Origin: Tabrizicola sp. TH137
GTDB lineage: Bacteria; Pseudomonadota; Alphaproteobacteria; Rhodobacterales; Rhodobacteraceae
Reading direction: 5' to 3'
Length of the DNA: 64,000 nt
Assembly (NCBI RefSeq): GCF_002855575.1
Contig: NZ_PKRQ01000006.1
Location: 124,001-188,000, forward strand
Part shown: positions 50,362 to 58,487 of the stretch, in pieces
How positions within the stretch are numbered: the stretch's first letter is position 1
Layout: each line of letters begins with the position of its first letter
Program-made: the position numbers and the translations under genes
Notes under the pieces: model-generated
The model's input: only the letters and a program-made list of their open reading frames with translations
Told to the model about the DNA's origin: nothing
Databases searched by the model: none

Positions 50362-50638
50362 GATTCTGGGTTTTGCGGATCGGGACACGGAGCGCCTTTT
50401 CCGGCTGGACCGGGTGGCGCGGTTCCACGGTATGGAGCGGGTCGCGCTGAGGAAACTGGCAATGCTGGATGCGGCGATCCGGGTCGAAGACCTGCGCGCC
50501 CCGCCCGGAAACCGGCTGGAGGCGTTGAAGGGCGACCGGGCAGGACAGTGGTCGATCCGGGTGAACGATCAGTGGCGGATCTGTTTCCGCTGGAGGGATG
50601 GGAATGCTTCAGACGTTGAACTCACCGACTATCACTGA
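50360..50638 (+). CDS. higB: HigB toxin (RelE superfamily)
   Basis: 92-residue ribosome-dependent mRNA interferase of the plasmid-maintenance killer type. Blocks: ILGFADRDTERLF, RKLAMLDAAIRVEDLRAPPGNRLEALKG, QWSIRVNDQWRICFRW and VELTDYH, all hallmarks of HigB of the Proteus Rts1 kind. Toxin precedes antitoxin and overlaps it by 35 nt. No ribosome site is obvious before the ATG, which lies within the operator. Confidence 0.94.
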   Translation: MILGFADRDTERLFRLDRVARFHGMERVALRKLAMLDAAIRVEDLRAPPGNRLEALKGDRAGQWSIRVNDQWRICFRWRDGNASDVELTDYH

Positions 50639-50909
50639 GGCGCTGGACCCGGTCCATCCGGGGGAGGTGCTGGCGGAGGAATTCCTTGCCCCCAAGGGCC
50701 TGAGCGCGGCAGCACTCGCGCGGCATATCGGCGTGCCGGCGAACCGGGTGTCCGAGATCGTGGCGGGGCGCCGGGCCATCACGGGCGACACGGCGCTGCG
50801 GCTGGCGGCGGCCTTCGGGACCTCGGCGGAGTTCTGGATGGGCTTGCAGATGCGGTGGGAATTGGCGGTGGCGGCGCGGCGGGGGGTGGGGGAGGTAGGG
50901 CCTTTGTGA
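50604..50909 (+). CDS. higA: HigA antitoxin (XRE family)
   Basis: 101 residues. Signature PVHPGEVLAEEFLAPKGLSA, then an HTH (AAALARHIGVPANRVSEIVAG) and TGDTALRLAAAFGTSAEFWMGLQ. The ATG at 50604 has GGAGG 7 nt upstream; an ATG two codons before is too close to it. It neutralises HigB and represses the operon. A REP pair begins 37 nt after its stop. Confidence 0.94.
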   Translation: MLQTLNSPTITEALDPVHPGEVLAEEFLAPKGLSAAALARHIGVPANRVSEIVAGRRAITGDTALRLAAAFGTSAEFWMGLQMRWELAVAARRGVGEVGPL

Positions 50910-50945
50910 CCGCGCGGCGGCGCGGCCCGGACCGCGATCCGCACT

Positions 50946-51018
50946 GTAGGGCGGGGTTCACCCCGCCACGCGCGAGGCGGCAAGCGGGGACGTCATGGCG
51001 GGGTGAACCCCGCCCTAC
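50946..51018. repeat. REP pair A (inverted, GTAG-footed palindromes)
   Basis: Left unit GTAG + GGCGGGGT-TC-ACCCCGCC (50946-50967) and right unit GGCGGGGT-GA-ACCCCGCC + CTAC (50997-51018), 29 nt apart in inverted orientation. GTAG at the 5' foot of a palindrome is the recognition feature of REP elements used by RAYT transposases, and a RAYT gene starts 41 nt on. Confidence 0.9.
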
Positions 51019-51059
51019 GGCATTCATCCTTTGTGAACGCTTCCGCGCGAAACAAGGGA

Positions 51060-51575
51060 ATGCCGCACTACATTCGCCCCCGAAGACCCGGTGCCACGAT
51101 CTTCTTCACCGTCGCGCTGCAACAGCGTGGGGGTGACCTGCTGATCCGTCATGTCGATGCCTTGCGTGACGCCGTCCGCGTGACACGCCGGGAAAGACCT
51201 TTCGCTGTCGATGCCTGGGTCGTCCTTCCCGACCATATGCATTGCATCTGGCAATTGCCCGAGGGGGACAGCGACTATTCGATCCGCATGGGCGCGATCA
51301 AGGCACGCTTTTCGATGGCCTTGCGGAGGGCGGGGTTCACCTCAGCCTTGCCGGAAACCTTGCCGCATGGCGGGGTGAACCCCGCCCTACGGAAGGGGCA
51401 GGTCGGCATCTGGCAGAAGCGGTTCTGGGAGCATCACATCCGCAACACGGCCGATTGGCAGGCGCATCGGCACTATTGCTGGATGAACCCGGTCAAGCAC
51501 GGTCTGGTCGATGCCCCGCAGGACTGGCCCTATTCATCCTATCTGCGGGATGTTGCACGGGGCGACGGTCCGTAG
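51060..51575 (+). CDS. REP-associated tyrosine transposase (RAYT, Y1/IS200-like)
   Basis: 171-residue Y1 HUH transposase of the TnpA_REP (Transposase_17) kind, which cuts single-stranded REP hairpins. HUH motif DHMHCIW (His59, His61) and the nucleophile Tyr139 in RHYCWMNPVKHGLV. Start ATG at 51060 with AAGGGA ahead; the longer frame from 51003 reads through REP A. Residues about 89-111 (AGFTSALPETLPHGGVNPAL) are encoded by an in-frame REP pair, an insertion relative to the family. The stop TAG is part of the GTAG foot of REP pair C. Confidence 0.92.
   Translation: MPHYIRPRRPGATIFFTVALQQRGGDLLIRHVDALRDAVRVTRRERPFAVDAWVVLPDHMHCIWQLPEGDSDYSIRMGAIKARFSMALRRAGFTSALPETLPHGGVNPALRKGQVGIWQKRFWEHHIRNTADWQAHRHYCWMNPVKHGLVDAPQDWPYSSYLRDVARGDGP
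51326..51390. repeat. REP pair B inside the RAYT coding sequence
   Basis: A diverged left unit (GGGCGGGGTTCACCTCAGCC, from 51328) and a perfect right unit (51369-51386, GGCGGGGT-GA-ACCCCGCC, then CTAC to 51390). The length keeps the reading frame, adding about 22 codons. The divergence of the left palindrome suggests selection for a tolerable peptide or age. Confidence 0.8.
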
Positions 51576-51628
51576 GGCGGGGGTCTCCCCGCCATTCCGG
51601 GCGGAAGGCGGGGAGACCCCCGCCCTAC
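51572..51628. repeat. REP pair C between the RAYT gene and folA
   Basis: GTAG + GGCGGGGGTCTCCCCGCC (51572-51593) and GGCGGGGAGACCCCCGCC + CTAC (51607-51628), 13 nt apart. The left GTAG holds the TAG stop of the RAYT gene, and the right CTAC is the reverse complement of the folA stop TAG (51625-51627). Confidence 0.9.
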
Positions 51629-52098
51629 CTCACCCACTCCCGCATCACACAGCCCGGCCCGCTCTCCCGCAGCCGATGCTCCCAGATCACCCGCCACGCC
51701 CCCTCGTCGAACGCCGGAAAGAAGGCATCCGCACCCTCCACCTCCAGATCCACCTCGGTCACCAGCAGGCGATGCGCCAGCGGCAGGAGGGCGGCGTAGA
51801 TCGAACTGCCCCCGATCCCGTAGAGGCGGGCATGGCCTGCGGCCTGTGCCATCTGCACCGCCGCCTCGGGCGTGGGGGCGGTCGTCTCCCAGACCGACCT
51901 ATCGCGCGTCACCACGATGTTCAGACGGTTCTTCAAGGGCTTGAAGGGCAGGCTTTCCCAGGTCCGCCGCCCCATGATGACCGCGCCCCCGGTCGTTTCG
52001 CGCTGAAAGGCGGCGAGGTCTTCGGGCGCGTGCCAGGGGATGGTGTTCCCCTTGCCGATGGCCCCGTTGCGGGCGCGGGCGACGACGAGGGTCAGCAT
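51625..52098 (-). CDS. folA: Dihydrofolate reductase
   Basis: 157-residue DHFR (dihydrofolate + NADPH to THF). LTLVVARARNGAIGKGNTIPWHAPED carries the Trp and Asp/Glu of the folate site, VIMGRRTWESLP and LNIVVTRD are the NADPH blocks, and YGIGGSSIYAALLP binds the cofactor. The ATG at 52098 lies 7 nt after the thyA stop. The stop TAG is formed by the CTAC end of REP pair C, so the native C-terminus may have been changed by that insertion. The usual thyA-folA pair for thymidylate and folate recycling. Confidence 0.95.
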   Translation of the reverse strand: MLTLVVARARNGAIGKGNTIPWHAPEDLAAFQRETTGGAVIMGRRTWESLPFKPLKNRLNIVVTRDRSVWETTAPTPEAAVQMAQAAGHARLYGIGGSSIYAALLPLAHRLLVTEVDLEVEGADAFFPAFDEGAWRVIWEHRLRESGPGCVMREWVR

Positions 52099-52105
52099 CG
52101 CGCGC

Positions 52106-52885
52106 TCATACCGCCACCGGGGCCTTGATGGCGGGATGGGGGTCGTAGCCCGTGATCTCGAAATCCTCATACCGGAAATCGAAGAGCGAGGTCACCTGCC
52201 GCGTGATCCGCAGGCTGGGCAGGGGGCGGGGGTCGCGGGAAAGCTGGGTTGCGACCTGTTCCATATGGTTGGAATAGATATGCGCGTCGCCGATGGAATG
52301 GATGAAATCCCCCGGCTCATAGCCCGTGACATGGGCGAGCATCACGAGGAGGAGGGCATAGGAGGCGATGTTGAAGGGCACGCCGAGGAACATGTCGGCG
52401 CTGCGCTGGTAGAGTTGCAGATGCAGCTTGCCGCCCAGGATGCGGACCTGCCACATCGTATGGCAGGGCGGCAGCGCCATCTGCGGCACGTCCGGCGGGT
52501 TCCAGGCCGAGACGATCAGGCGGCGCGAGTCCGGGCTGCGGCGGATCATGTCGAGCAGCGTCTCGATCTGGTCCACCCCGCCGAAATCGCGCCATTGGCG
52601 GCCATAGACGGGGCCGAGATCGCCGCTCTCATCCGCCCATTCATCCCAGATCGTCACCCCGTTGTCGTTGAGATAGCGGATGTTGGTGTCGCCCTTCAGG
52701 AACCACAGCAGTTCATGGATGATCGACTTGATGTGGAGTTTCTTGGTGGTGACGAGGGGGAAGCCCTCGGCCAGCGGATAGCGGCATTGCAGGCCGAAAT
52801 GGCTGATCGTGCCCGTCCCCGTGCGGTCGGAGGAGGGGATGCCGTGGGCAAGGACGGTGCGAAGCGCGTCGTGATATTGCTGCAT
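52106..52885 (-). CDS. thyA: Thymidylate synthase
   Basis: 259-residue ThyA (dUMP + methylene-THF to dTMP + DHF). [14 protein letters not shown] is the phosphate-binding loop, LPPCHTMWQ holds the nucleophile Cys, [17 protein letters not shown] binds dUMP, and the C-terminus ends in PAIKAPVAV. Paired with folA, which recycles the DHF made here. The upstream promoter region holds a NrdR-box-like sequence and a TATAGT -10. Confidence 0.97.
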   Translation of the reverse strand: MQQYHDALRTVLAHGIPSSDRTGTGTISHFGLQCRYPLAEGFPLVTTKKLHIKSIIHELLWFLKGDTNIRYLNDNGVTIWDEWADESGDLGPVYGRQWRDFGGVDQIETLLDMIRRSPDSRRLIVSAWNPPDVPQMALPPCHTMWQVRILGGKLHLQLYQRSADMFLGVPFNIASYALLLVMLAHVTGYEPGDFIHSIGDAHIYSNHMEQVATQLSRDPRPLPSLRITRQVTSLFDFRYEDFEITGYDPHPAIKAPVAV

Positions 52886-52914
52886 GGGCCTGATCGTGGT
52901 TCATGAGTCGCGGA

Positions 52915-52930
52915 ACACTATATCTTGCGG
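52915..52930. promoter_or_regulatory. NrdR-box-like site on the thyA promoter
   Basis: ACACTATATCTTGCGG fits the published NrdR consensus acaCwAtATaTwGtgt at 13 of 16 positions, including all strongly conserved ones. On the minus strand it contains TATAGT, the probable -10 of thyA, some 30 nt before the ATG. Only one box is visible, whereas nrd operons normally have two. The nrdR gene lies 1.7 kb away. Confidence 0.45.
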
Positions 52931-52984
52931 TGGCGTCCGGGGCGACGGGCTGTGTACTGTGGCGCAAAGAAAAGGAGGGATGCG

Positions 52985-53413
52985 ATGGGCATCAGGTATC
53001 TGCATACGATGGTCAGGGTTCTGGATCTGGAGAAGTCGATCGCCTTCTACAAGCTTCTGGGGCTGGAAGAGACGCGGCGCTATGACAATGAGGGGGGCCG
53101 TTTCACGCTGGTCTTCCTGGCGCCTCCGGGCCAGCCGGAATGCCCGGTGGAGCTGACCTATAACTGGGATGGGGATGACGGGCTGCCGAGTGACAGCCGC
53201 CATTTCGGGCATCTGGCCTATGAGGTGGACGACATCCATGCCACCTGCGCGCATCTTCAGGCCCATGGCGTGGTGATCAACCGCCCGCCGCGGGATGGGC
53301 GGATGGCCTTTGTGCGGAGCCCCGACAATATCTCGATCGAGCTGTTGCAGAAGGGCGGCGCGAAGGAGCCGGTGGAACCCTGGAAGAGCATGGCCAGCAC
53401 CGGCCATTGGTGA
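52985..53413 (+). CDS. gloA: Lactoylglutathione lyase (glyoxalase I)
   Basis: 142-residue metal-dependent glyoxalase I that isomerises the hemithioacetal of methylglyoxal and glutathione. The four metal ligands are in place: His7 (RYLHTMVRV), Glu in VELTYNWDG, His in HFGHLAYEV and Glu in ISIELLQKG. ATG at 52985 with AAGGAGG 6 nt upstream. Divergent from thyA. Ends with a short tail (KSMASTGHW). Confidence 0.95.
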   Translation: MGIRYLHTMVRVLDLEKSIAFYKLLGLEETRRYDNEGGRFTLVFLAPPGQPECPVELTYNWDGDDGLPSDSRHFGHLAYEVDDIHATCAHLQAHGVVINRPPRDGRMAFVRSPDNISIELLQKGGAKEPVEPWKSMASTGHW

Positions 53414-53425
53414 GGGGTGGCGGGG

Positions 53426-53468
53426 GGGGGGACGGATGTCCCCCCTTGGCGCCCCCTTTGGGCCAAGG
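53426..53468. repeat. Intergenic hairpins between gloA and ribD
   Basis: GGGGGGAC/GTCCCCCC (53426-53445, loop GGAT) and CCTTGGC/GCCAAGG (53444-53468). Read on the other strand, this resembles the element at 5271-5331 (AAGGCGCCAAGAGGGGGGC type). It lies between convergent genes and may end both transcripts. Confidence 0.55.
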
Positions 53469-53480
53469 TGAAAGGGCAGG

Positions 53481-54569
53481 TCAGAAGGACCAGCGGGTGA
53501 AGGTATCGGGGCCGAGGGTGGCGGTTTCCACCAGCCTTGGCCTTGGGGCATCGCCAAGGGCAGCAAGGCCGAGGGGGCCGAGGACGGGGGTGCCGTCCCC
53601 GCCGATCAGGCAGCCGGCCTGGAAGAGGGCGATTTCATCGATGAGGCGCGCACGGATCAGGGCGGCGGCGAATTGGCCGCCGGCTTCGATCAGGAGGCGG
53701 GTCAGGCCTTCGGCGGCGAGGAGGCGGAAGGTTTCGGTCAGGTTCAGGTGGGGCCCTTCAGTGGGGGCTTCGATCAGCCTTGCGCCAGTCGCGGCCCAGG
53801 CAGCGCGGGCCGTGTCGGGCGCGGCGGGGCCGTGGATGACCCAGACAGGGTGATCCTTGGCGCTGCGGCCGAGGCGGCTGTCGGGCGGGGTTTGCAGGCG
53901 GCTGTCGGCCAGAAGGCGCAGCGGTTGGTGCGCTGCGCCAAGATCGCGCGCCGTCAGGTCGGGGTCATCGGCCAGCGCGGTGGCGGAGGATGTCAGCACC
54001 GCGTCATGCGTCATCCGCATCAGATGCACCCGGCGGCGGGCCTGCGGGCCGGTGATCCAGCGGCTTTCGCCCGTGGCTGTGGCGATGCGCCCGTCCAGCG
54101 TGGCGGCGAGTTTCAGGGTGACGAAGGGCAGGCCTTGCGTGATCCGCTTCAGGAACCCCGCCTGAAGCTGCCGCGCGCGGGCCTCGCAGACCCTTTCGGT
54201 GACGGTCACGCCCCCGTCACGCAGGATGGCGTGCCCCCGGCCCGAGACGCGGGGATCGGGGTCGGTCAGGGCCGTGGCGACGCGGGCCAGACCGGCCGCG
54301 ACCAGTGCCTCGGCGCAAGGGGGGGTGCGGCCGTGATGGGCGCAGGGTTCCAGCGTGACATAGGCCGTGGCCCCCCGCGCGCCCTGCCCCGCCTGATCCA
54401 GCGCCATGCGTTCCGCATGGGGCCGCCCGCCCGGCTGCGTCCAGCCGCGCCCCAGGATGCGCCCCTCTTTCACGATCACGCAGCCCACTGCCGGATTGGG
54501 CCATGTCCGCCCGAGCCCCCGCGCCGCCAGCGCGAGGGCGTGGGACATATGGACCTCGTCCTCGGTCAC
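53481..54569 (-). CDS. ribD: Bifunctional riboflavin deaminase/reductase RibD
   Basis: 362-residue enzyme for steps two and three of riboflavin synthesis. The N-terminal deaminase has the zinc motifs RPHAERMAL and LEPCAHHGRTPPCAEAL; the C-terminal reductase starts about FVTLKLAATLDGRIATATGESRWITG and ends in the TFTRWSF tail. The start is taken as GTG at 54569 (MTEDEVHMSHAL), 10 nt after the nrdR stop; an ATG at 54548 is possible. nrdR-ribD is a very common pair in proteobacteria. Confidence 0.94.
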   Translation of the reverse strand: MTEDEVHMSHALALAARGLGRTWPNPAVGCVIVKEGRILGRGWTQPGGRPHAERMALDQAGQGARGATAYVTLEPCAHHGRTPPCAEALVAAGLARVATALTDPDPRVSGRGHAILRDGGVTVTERVCEARARQLQAGFLKRITQGLPFVTLKLAATLDGRIATATGESRWITGPQARRRVHLMRMTHDAVLTSSATALADDPDLTARDLGAAHQPLRLLADSRLQTPPDSRLGRSAKDHPVWVIHGPAAPDTARAAWAATGARLIEAPTEGPHLNLTETFRLLAAEGLTRLLIEAGGQFAAALIRARLIDEIALFQAGCLIGGDGTPVLGPLGLAALGDAPRPRLVETATLGPDTFTRWSF

Positions 54570-54579
54570 ATGCGGCCCG

Positions 54580-55047
54580 TCACTCGTCGGGCGAGGCGCC
54601 GGGGCGCAGTTCGCTGACGAATTTGTCGAAATCGTCGGCGGCCTGGAAGTTCTTGTAAACGCTGGCAAAGCGCACATAGGCCACGGTGTCGATCCGGGCG
54701 AGGGATTCCATCACGATCTCGCCGATCACCTTGGACTGGATATCCGTCTCGCCCAGGGACTCCAGACGGCGGACGATGCCGGAAATCATCTGGTCGATGC
54801 GTTCGGGGTCGATGGGCCGCTTCTGCATCGCGATGCGGATGGAGCGTTCGAGTTTGGAGCGGTCGAAATCCTCGCGCTTGCCCGAGGATTTGATGACCAC
54901 GAGGTCGCGCAACTGCACGCGCTCATAGGTGGTGAAACGCCCCCCGCAGGCCGGGCAGAAGCGCCGGCGGCGGATGGAAACGTGGTCTTCGGCGGGACGG
55001 CTGTCCTTCACCTGGGTGTCGATATTGCCGCAGAATGGGCAGCGCAT
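54580..55047 (-). CDS. nrdR: Transcriptional repressor NrdR
   Basis: 155-residue repressor of ribonucleotide reductase genes. N-terminal zinc ribbon with Cys3, Cys6, Cys31 and Cys34 (CPFCGN, FCPACGG), then the ATP-cone domain ([21 protein letters not shown] and on) that senses ATP/dATP. The C-terminus ([10 protein letters not shown]) is normal. It heads the nrdR-ribD unit. A NrdR-box-like site is found before thyA, 1.7 kb away. Confidence 0.96.
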   Translation of the reverse strand: MRCPFCGNIDTQVKDSRPAEDHVSIRRRRFCPACGGRFTTYERVQLRDLVVIKSSGKREDFDRSKLERSIRIAMQKRPIDPERIDQMISGIVRRLESLGETDIQSKVIGEIVMESLARIDTVAYVRFASVYKNFQAADDFDKFVSELRPGASPDE

Positions 55048-55251
55048 GGCCCCCTCCTTGCTTGTTGTTGGTTACGCCTGCCTCATGCCGGGGTGTTCCC
55101 CCCGGTTTTGCCCAAACTATAGGGGCGCGGACGAGGTTTCGGCTAGGGGGGATTTCGCGCCCCCATATGCGGGGGGCGCGATGTGTGGCGGCGGGGACTC
55201 AGGGGGGTGGTGGGGGCGGGCTCGTAGGGCGGGGGTCTGCCCGCCGCATGG
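55048..55251. other. Gap of 204 nt between nrdR and yoeB
   Basis: No gene seen. It holds the promoter region of nrdR, a GCGCCCCC/GGGGGGCGC hairpin (about 55158-55182), and a single REP unit near the yoeB end. Nothing else is recognised. Confidence 0.6.
55224..55245. repeat. Single REP unit D
   Basis: GTAG + GGCGGGGGTCTGCCCGCC (55224-55245), the same GTAG-footed palindrome as the RAYT-flanking copies, 6 nt downstream of the yoeB stop. Confidence 0.85.
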
Positions 55252-55506
55252 TCAATAATGATAGCGGCACTGAACAATGATCAGCGCGTCACCTTCCACC
55301 CGATAGACGAGGCGATGCTCCCGGTCGATGCGGCGGGACCAGAAGCCGGAATAGTCGCCACGGAGAGGTTCGGGTTTGCCCGTCCCTTCGAACGGGTGGC
55401 GCTGGCATTGGCGGATCAGGCGGTTCAGCTTTCCCAGCATAGCGCGGTCGCGGTCCTGCCAGTGGACGTATTGCTCAAACGCGTCGGGGAGGAAGAGGAC
55501 CTTCAC
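55252..55506 (-). CDS. yoeB: YoeB-family toxin (Txe/YoeB)
   Basis: 84-residue RelE-superfamily mRNA interferase. Blocks KVLFLPDAFEQYVHWQDRDR, KLNRLIRQCQRHPFEGTGKPEPLRGD, GFWSRRIDREHRLVYRVE and IVQCRYHY are the YoeB hallmarks, including the C-terminal catalytic His-Tyr. It overlaps its antitoxin gene by 4 bp (ATGA), antitoxin first. Confidence 0.95.
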   Translation of the reverse strand: MKVLFLPDAFEQYVHWQDRDRAMLGKLNRLIRQCQRHPFEGTGKPEPLRGDYSGFWSRRIDREHRLVYRVEGDALIIVQCRYHY

Positions 55507-55778
55507 TCTTTCTCGTAGGCCTCAAGCTCTTCCATCGTTTTGACGATGCCCGGAACGCCCGCCTTGAAGTCCGCAATCGCCCGGTCGAGCGCCGCCTTGT
55601 TGGCGGGCGAGGCGGTCAGATAGGTGGTCTCATCCATGCTGGACCAGTCTTCCAGACTGACCATGACCACGGGCTTTCCGCCTGCGCGGGTGACGATGAC
55701 GGGTTCATGGTCATCGTTCACGCGGTCCATGACAGCGGAGAGATTGGCGCGGAGTTCGGTGGAGGTGAGGGTTTTCAT
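55503..55778 (-). CDS. yefM: YefM-family antitoxin (Phd/YefM)
   Basis: 91-residue antitoxin. The N-terminal DNA-binding part LTSTELRANLSAVMDRVNDD and VIVTRAGGKPVVMVSLEDWSSM are typical of Phd/YefM, with a disordered C-terminal toxin-binding tail (VKTMEELEAYEKE). An inverted repeat GTACG-N6-CGTAC (55789-55804) just upstream is the likely autoregulatory operator. Confidence 0.95.
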   Translation of the reverse strand: MKTLTSTELRANLSAVMDRVNDDHEPVIVTRAGGKPVVMVSLEDWSSMDETTYLTASPANKAALDRAIADFKAGVPGIVKTMEELEAYEKE

Positions 55779-55788
55779 GGCGTAGAAT

Positions 55789-55804
55789 GTACGTGATCGC
55801 GTAC
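55789..55804. promoter_or_regulatory. GTACG-N6-CGTAC operator of yefM-yoeB
   Basis: Perfect 5-bp inverted repeat 10 nt upstream of the yefM ATG. TGTAC-type palindromes are known YefM binding sites. Confidence 0.6.
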
Positions 55805-55885
55805 GTTTTGGAAAGACATATCACGTAAAGGGTCTGTTAACCGCGTCAGGCGAGGCTGGAGAAAATGCCTTGAACTTGCCGCATC

Positions 55886-56086
55886 ATGCCCATCGTCAAA
55901 ATCCGCGATGTCCTGCGTCTGCTGTCGGATGATGGCTGGCAACTCGTGGCCACGCGCGGAAGCCATCGGCAATTCGCGCATCCGACAAAGCCGGGACGGG
56001 TAACCGTGGCGGGCAAGAACAACGACGACTTGGCTCCGGGGACATTCAATTCTATTTTGAAGCAGGCAGGTCTGAAGGGACAGTGA
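55886..56086 (+). CDS. hicA: HicA-family mRNA interferase toxin
   Basis: 66 residues. MPIVKIRDVLRLLSDDGWQ, VATRGSHRQFAHPTKPGRVTV and FNSILKQAGL give the double-stranded-RNA-binding-like HicA fold with the catalytic His in GSHRQF. Toxin first, one base before hicB. The promoter region is shared with the divergent yefM operon (107 nt gap). Confidence 0.93.
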   Translation: MPIVKIRDVLRLLSDDGWQLVATRGSHRQFAHPTKPGRVTVAGKNNDDLAPGTFNSILKQAGLKGQ

Positions 56087-56087
56087 C

Positions 56088-56291
56088 ATGCGTTATGCCG
56101 TGGTGATCGAGAAGGCGGGCAAGGGCTATTCGGGTTACGTCCCCGATCTGCCGGGTTGCGTGGCGGCAGGCGCGTCGGTCGAAGCGGTGAAGGCTCGTCT
56201 GGCCGAGGCAATCCCGTTCCACCTGGATGGGATGGGAAAGGACGAGGCTGTGCCTGTGCCAGAGAGTGTGGTGGGGTGGGTGGAGATTTGA
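56088..56291 (+). CDS. hicB: HicB-family antitoxin
   Basis: 67-residue short HicB: RYAVVIEKAGKGYSGYVPDLPGCVAAGAS is the RNase-H-like HicB core, ending in VVGWVEI. It lacks the C-terminal DNA-binding (HTH or RHH) domain of longer HicB proteins, so autoregulation through it is unclear. Followed by a bidirectional terminator. Confidence 0.93.
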   Translation: MRYAVVIEKAGKGYSGYVPDLPGCVAAGASVEAVKARLAEAIPFHLDGMGKDEAVPVPESVVGWVEI

Positions 56292-56315
56292 TCTTCACCT
56301 TGAGTATCCGAACGA

Positions 56316-56348
56316 ACAAAAGGCGTCCTACGGGGCGCCTTTTGTTTT
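56316..56348. terminator. Bidirectional terminator between hicB and rpoD
   Basis: ACAAAAGGCG (56316-56325) pairs with CGCCTTTTGT (56336-56345); the 10-nt middle pairs further (U-G, CC/GG). TTTTC follows on the right, and the arms give U-rich ends on both strands. Confidence 0.9.
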
Positions 56349-56357
56349 CGATTCCGT

Positions 56358-56375
56358 GGCGGGGTGAACCCCGCC

Positions 56376-56379
<4 letters not shown>
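56358..56379. repeat. Single REP unit E at the rpoD stop codon
   Basis: GGCGGGGT-GA-ACCCCGCC + CTAC (56358-56379). The CTA at 56376-56378 is the reverse complement of the rpoD TAG stop, so the element's foot is the end of the rpoD reading frame. Confidence 0.9.
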
Positions 56380-58367
<1,988 letters not shown>

Positions 58368-58402
58368 GTGTCCTCCTCGGGCGCAGGGGGCGGATGGGCG
58401 GC

Positions 58403-58471
58403 GAATCGACTCGCGCTGTTTCGAATCAATAACGCGAATCACGTCGGGTGAAAGGGTGCGGGCGGTGATTC
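58403..58471. promoter_or_regulatory. Cluster of five GANTC (CcrM) sites upstream of rpoD
   Basis: GAATC 58403, GACTC 58408, GAATC 58423, GAATC 58436 and GATTC 58467, five in 69 bp, in the 120-nt dnaG-rpoD gap. GANTC is the site of the cell-cycle methyltransferase CcrM in alphaproteobacteria. The sites lie where an rpoD promoter would be. Confidence 0.6.
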
Positions 58472-58487
58472 TTTTGTCTTTACTGGG

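Noticed and set aside
50946-51628. Classical insertion sequence
   Set aside because: There is a transposase, but no terminal ends or target duplication typical of DDE elements; the features are those of a RAYT with REP palindromes.
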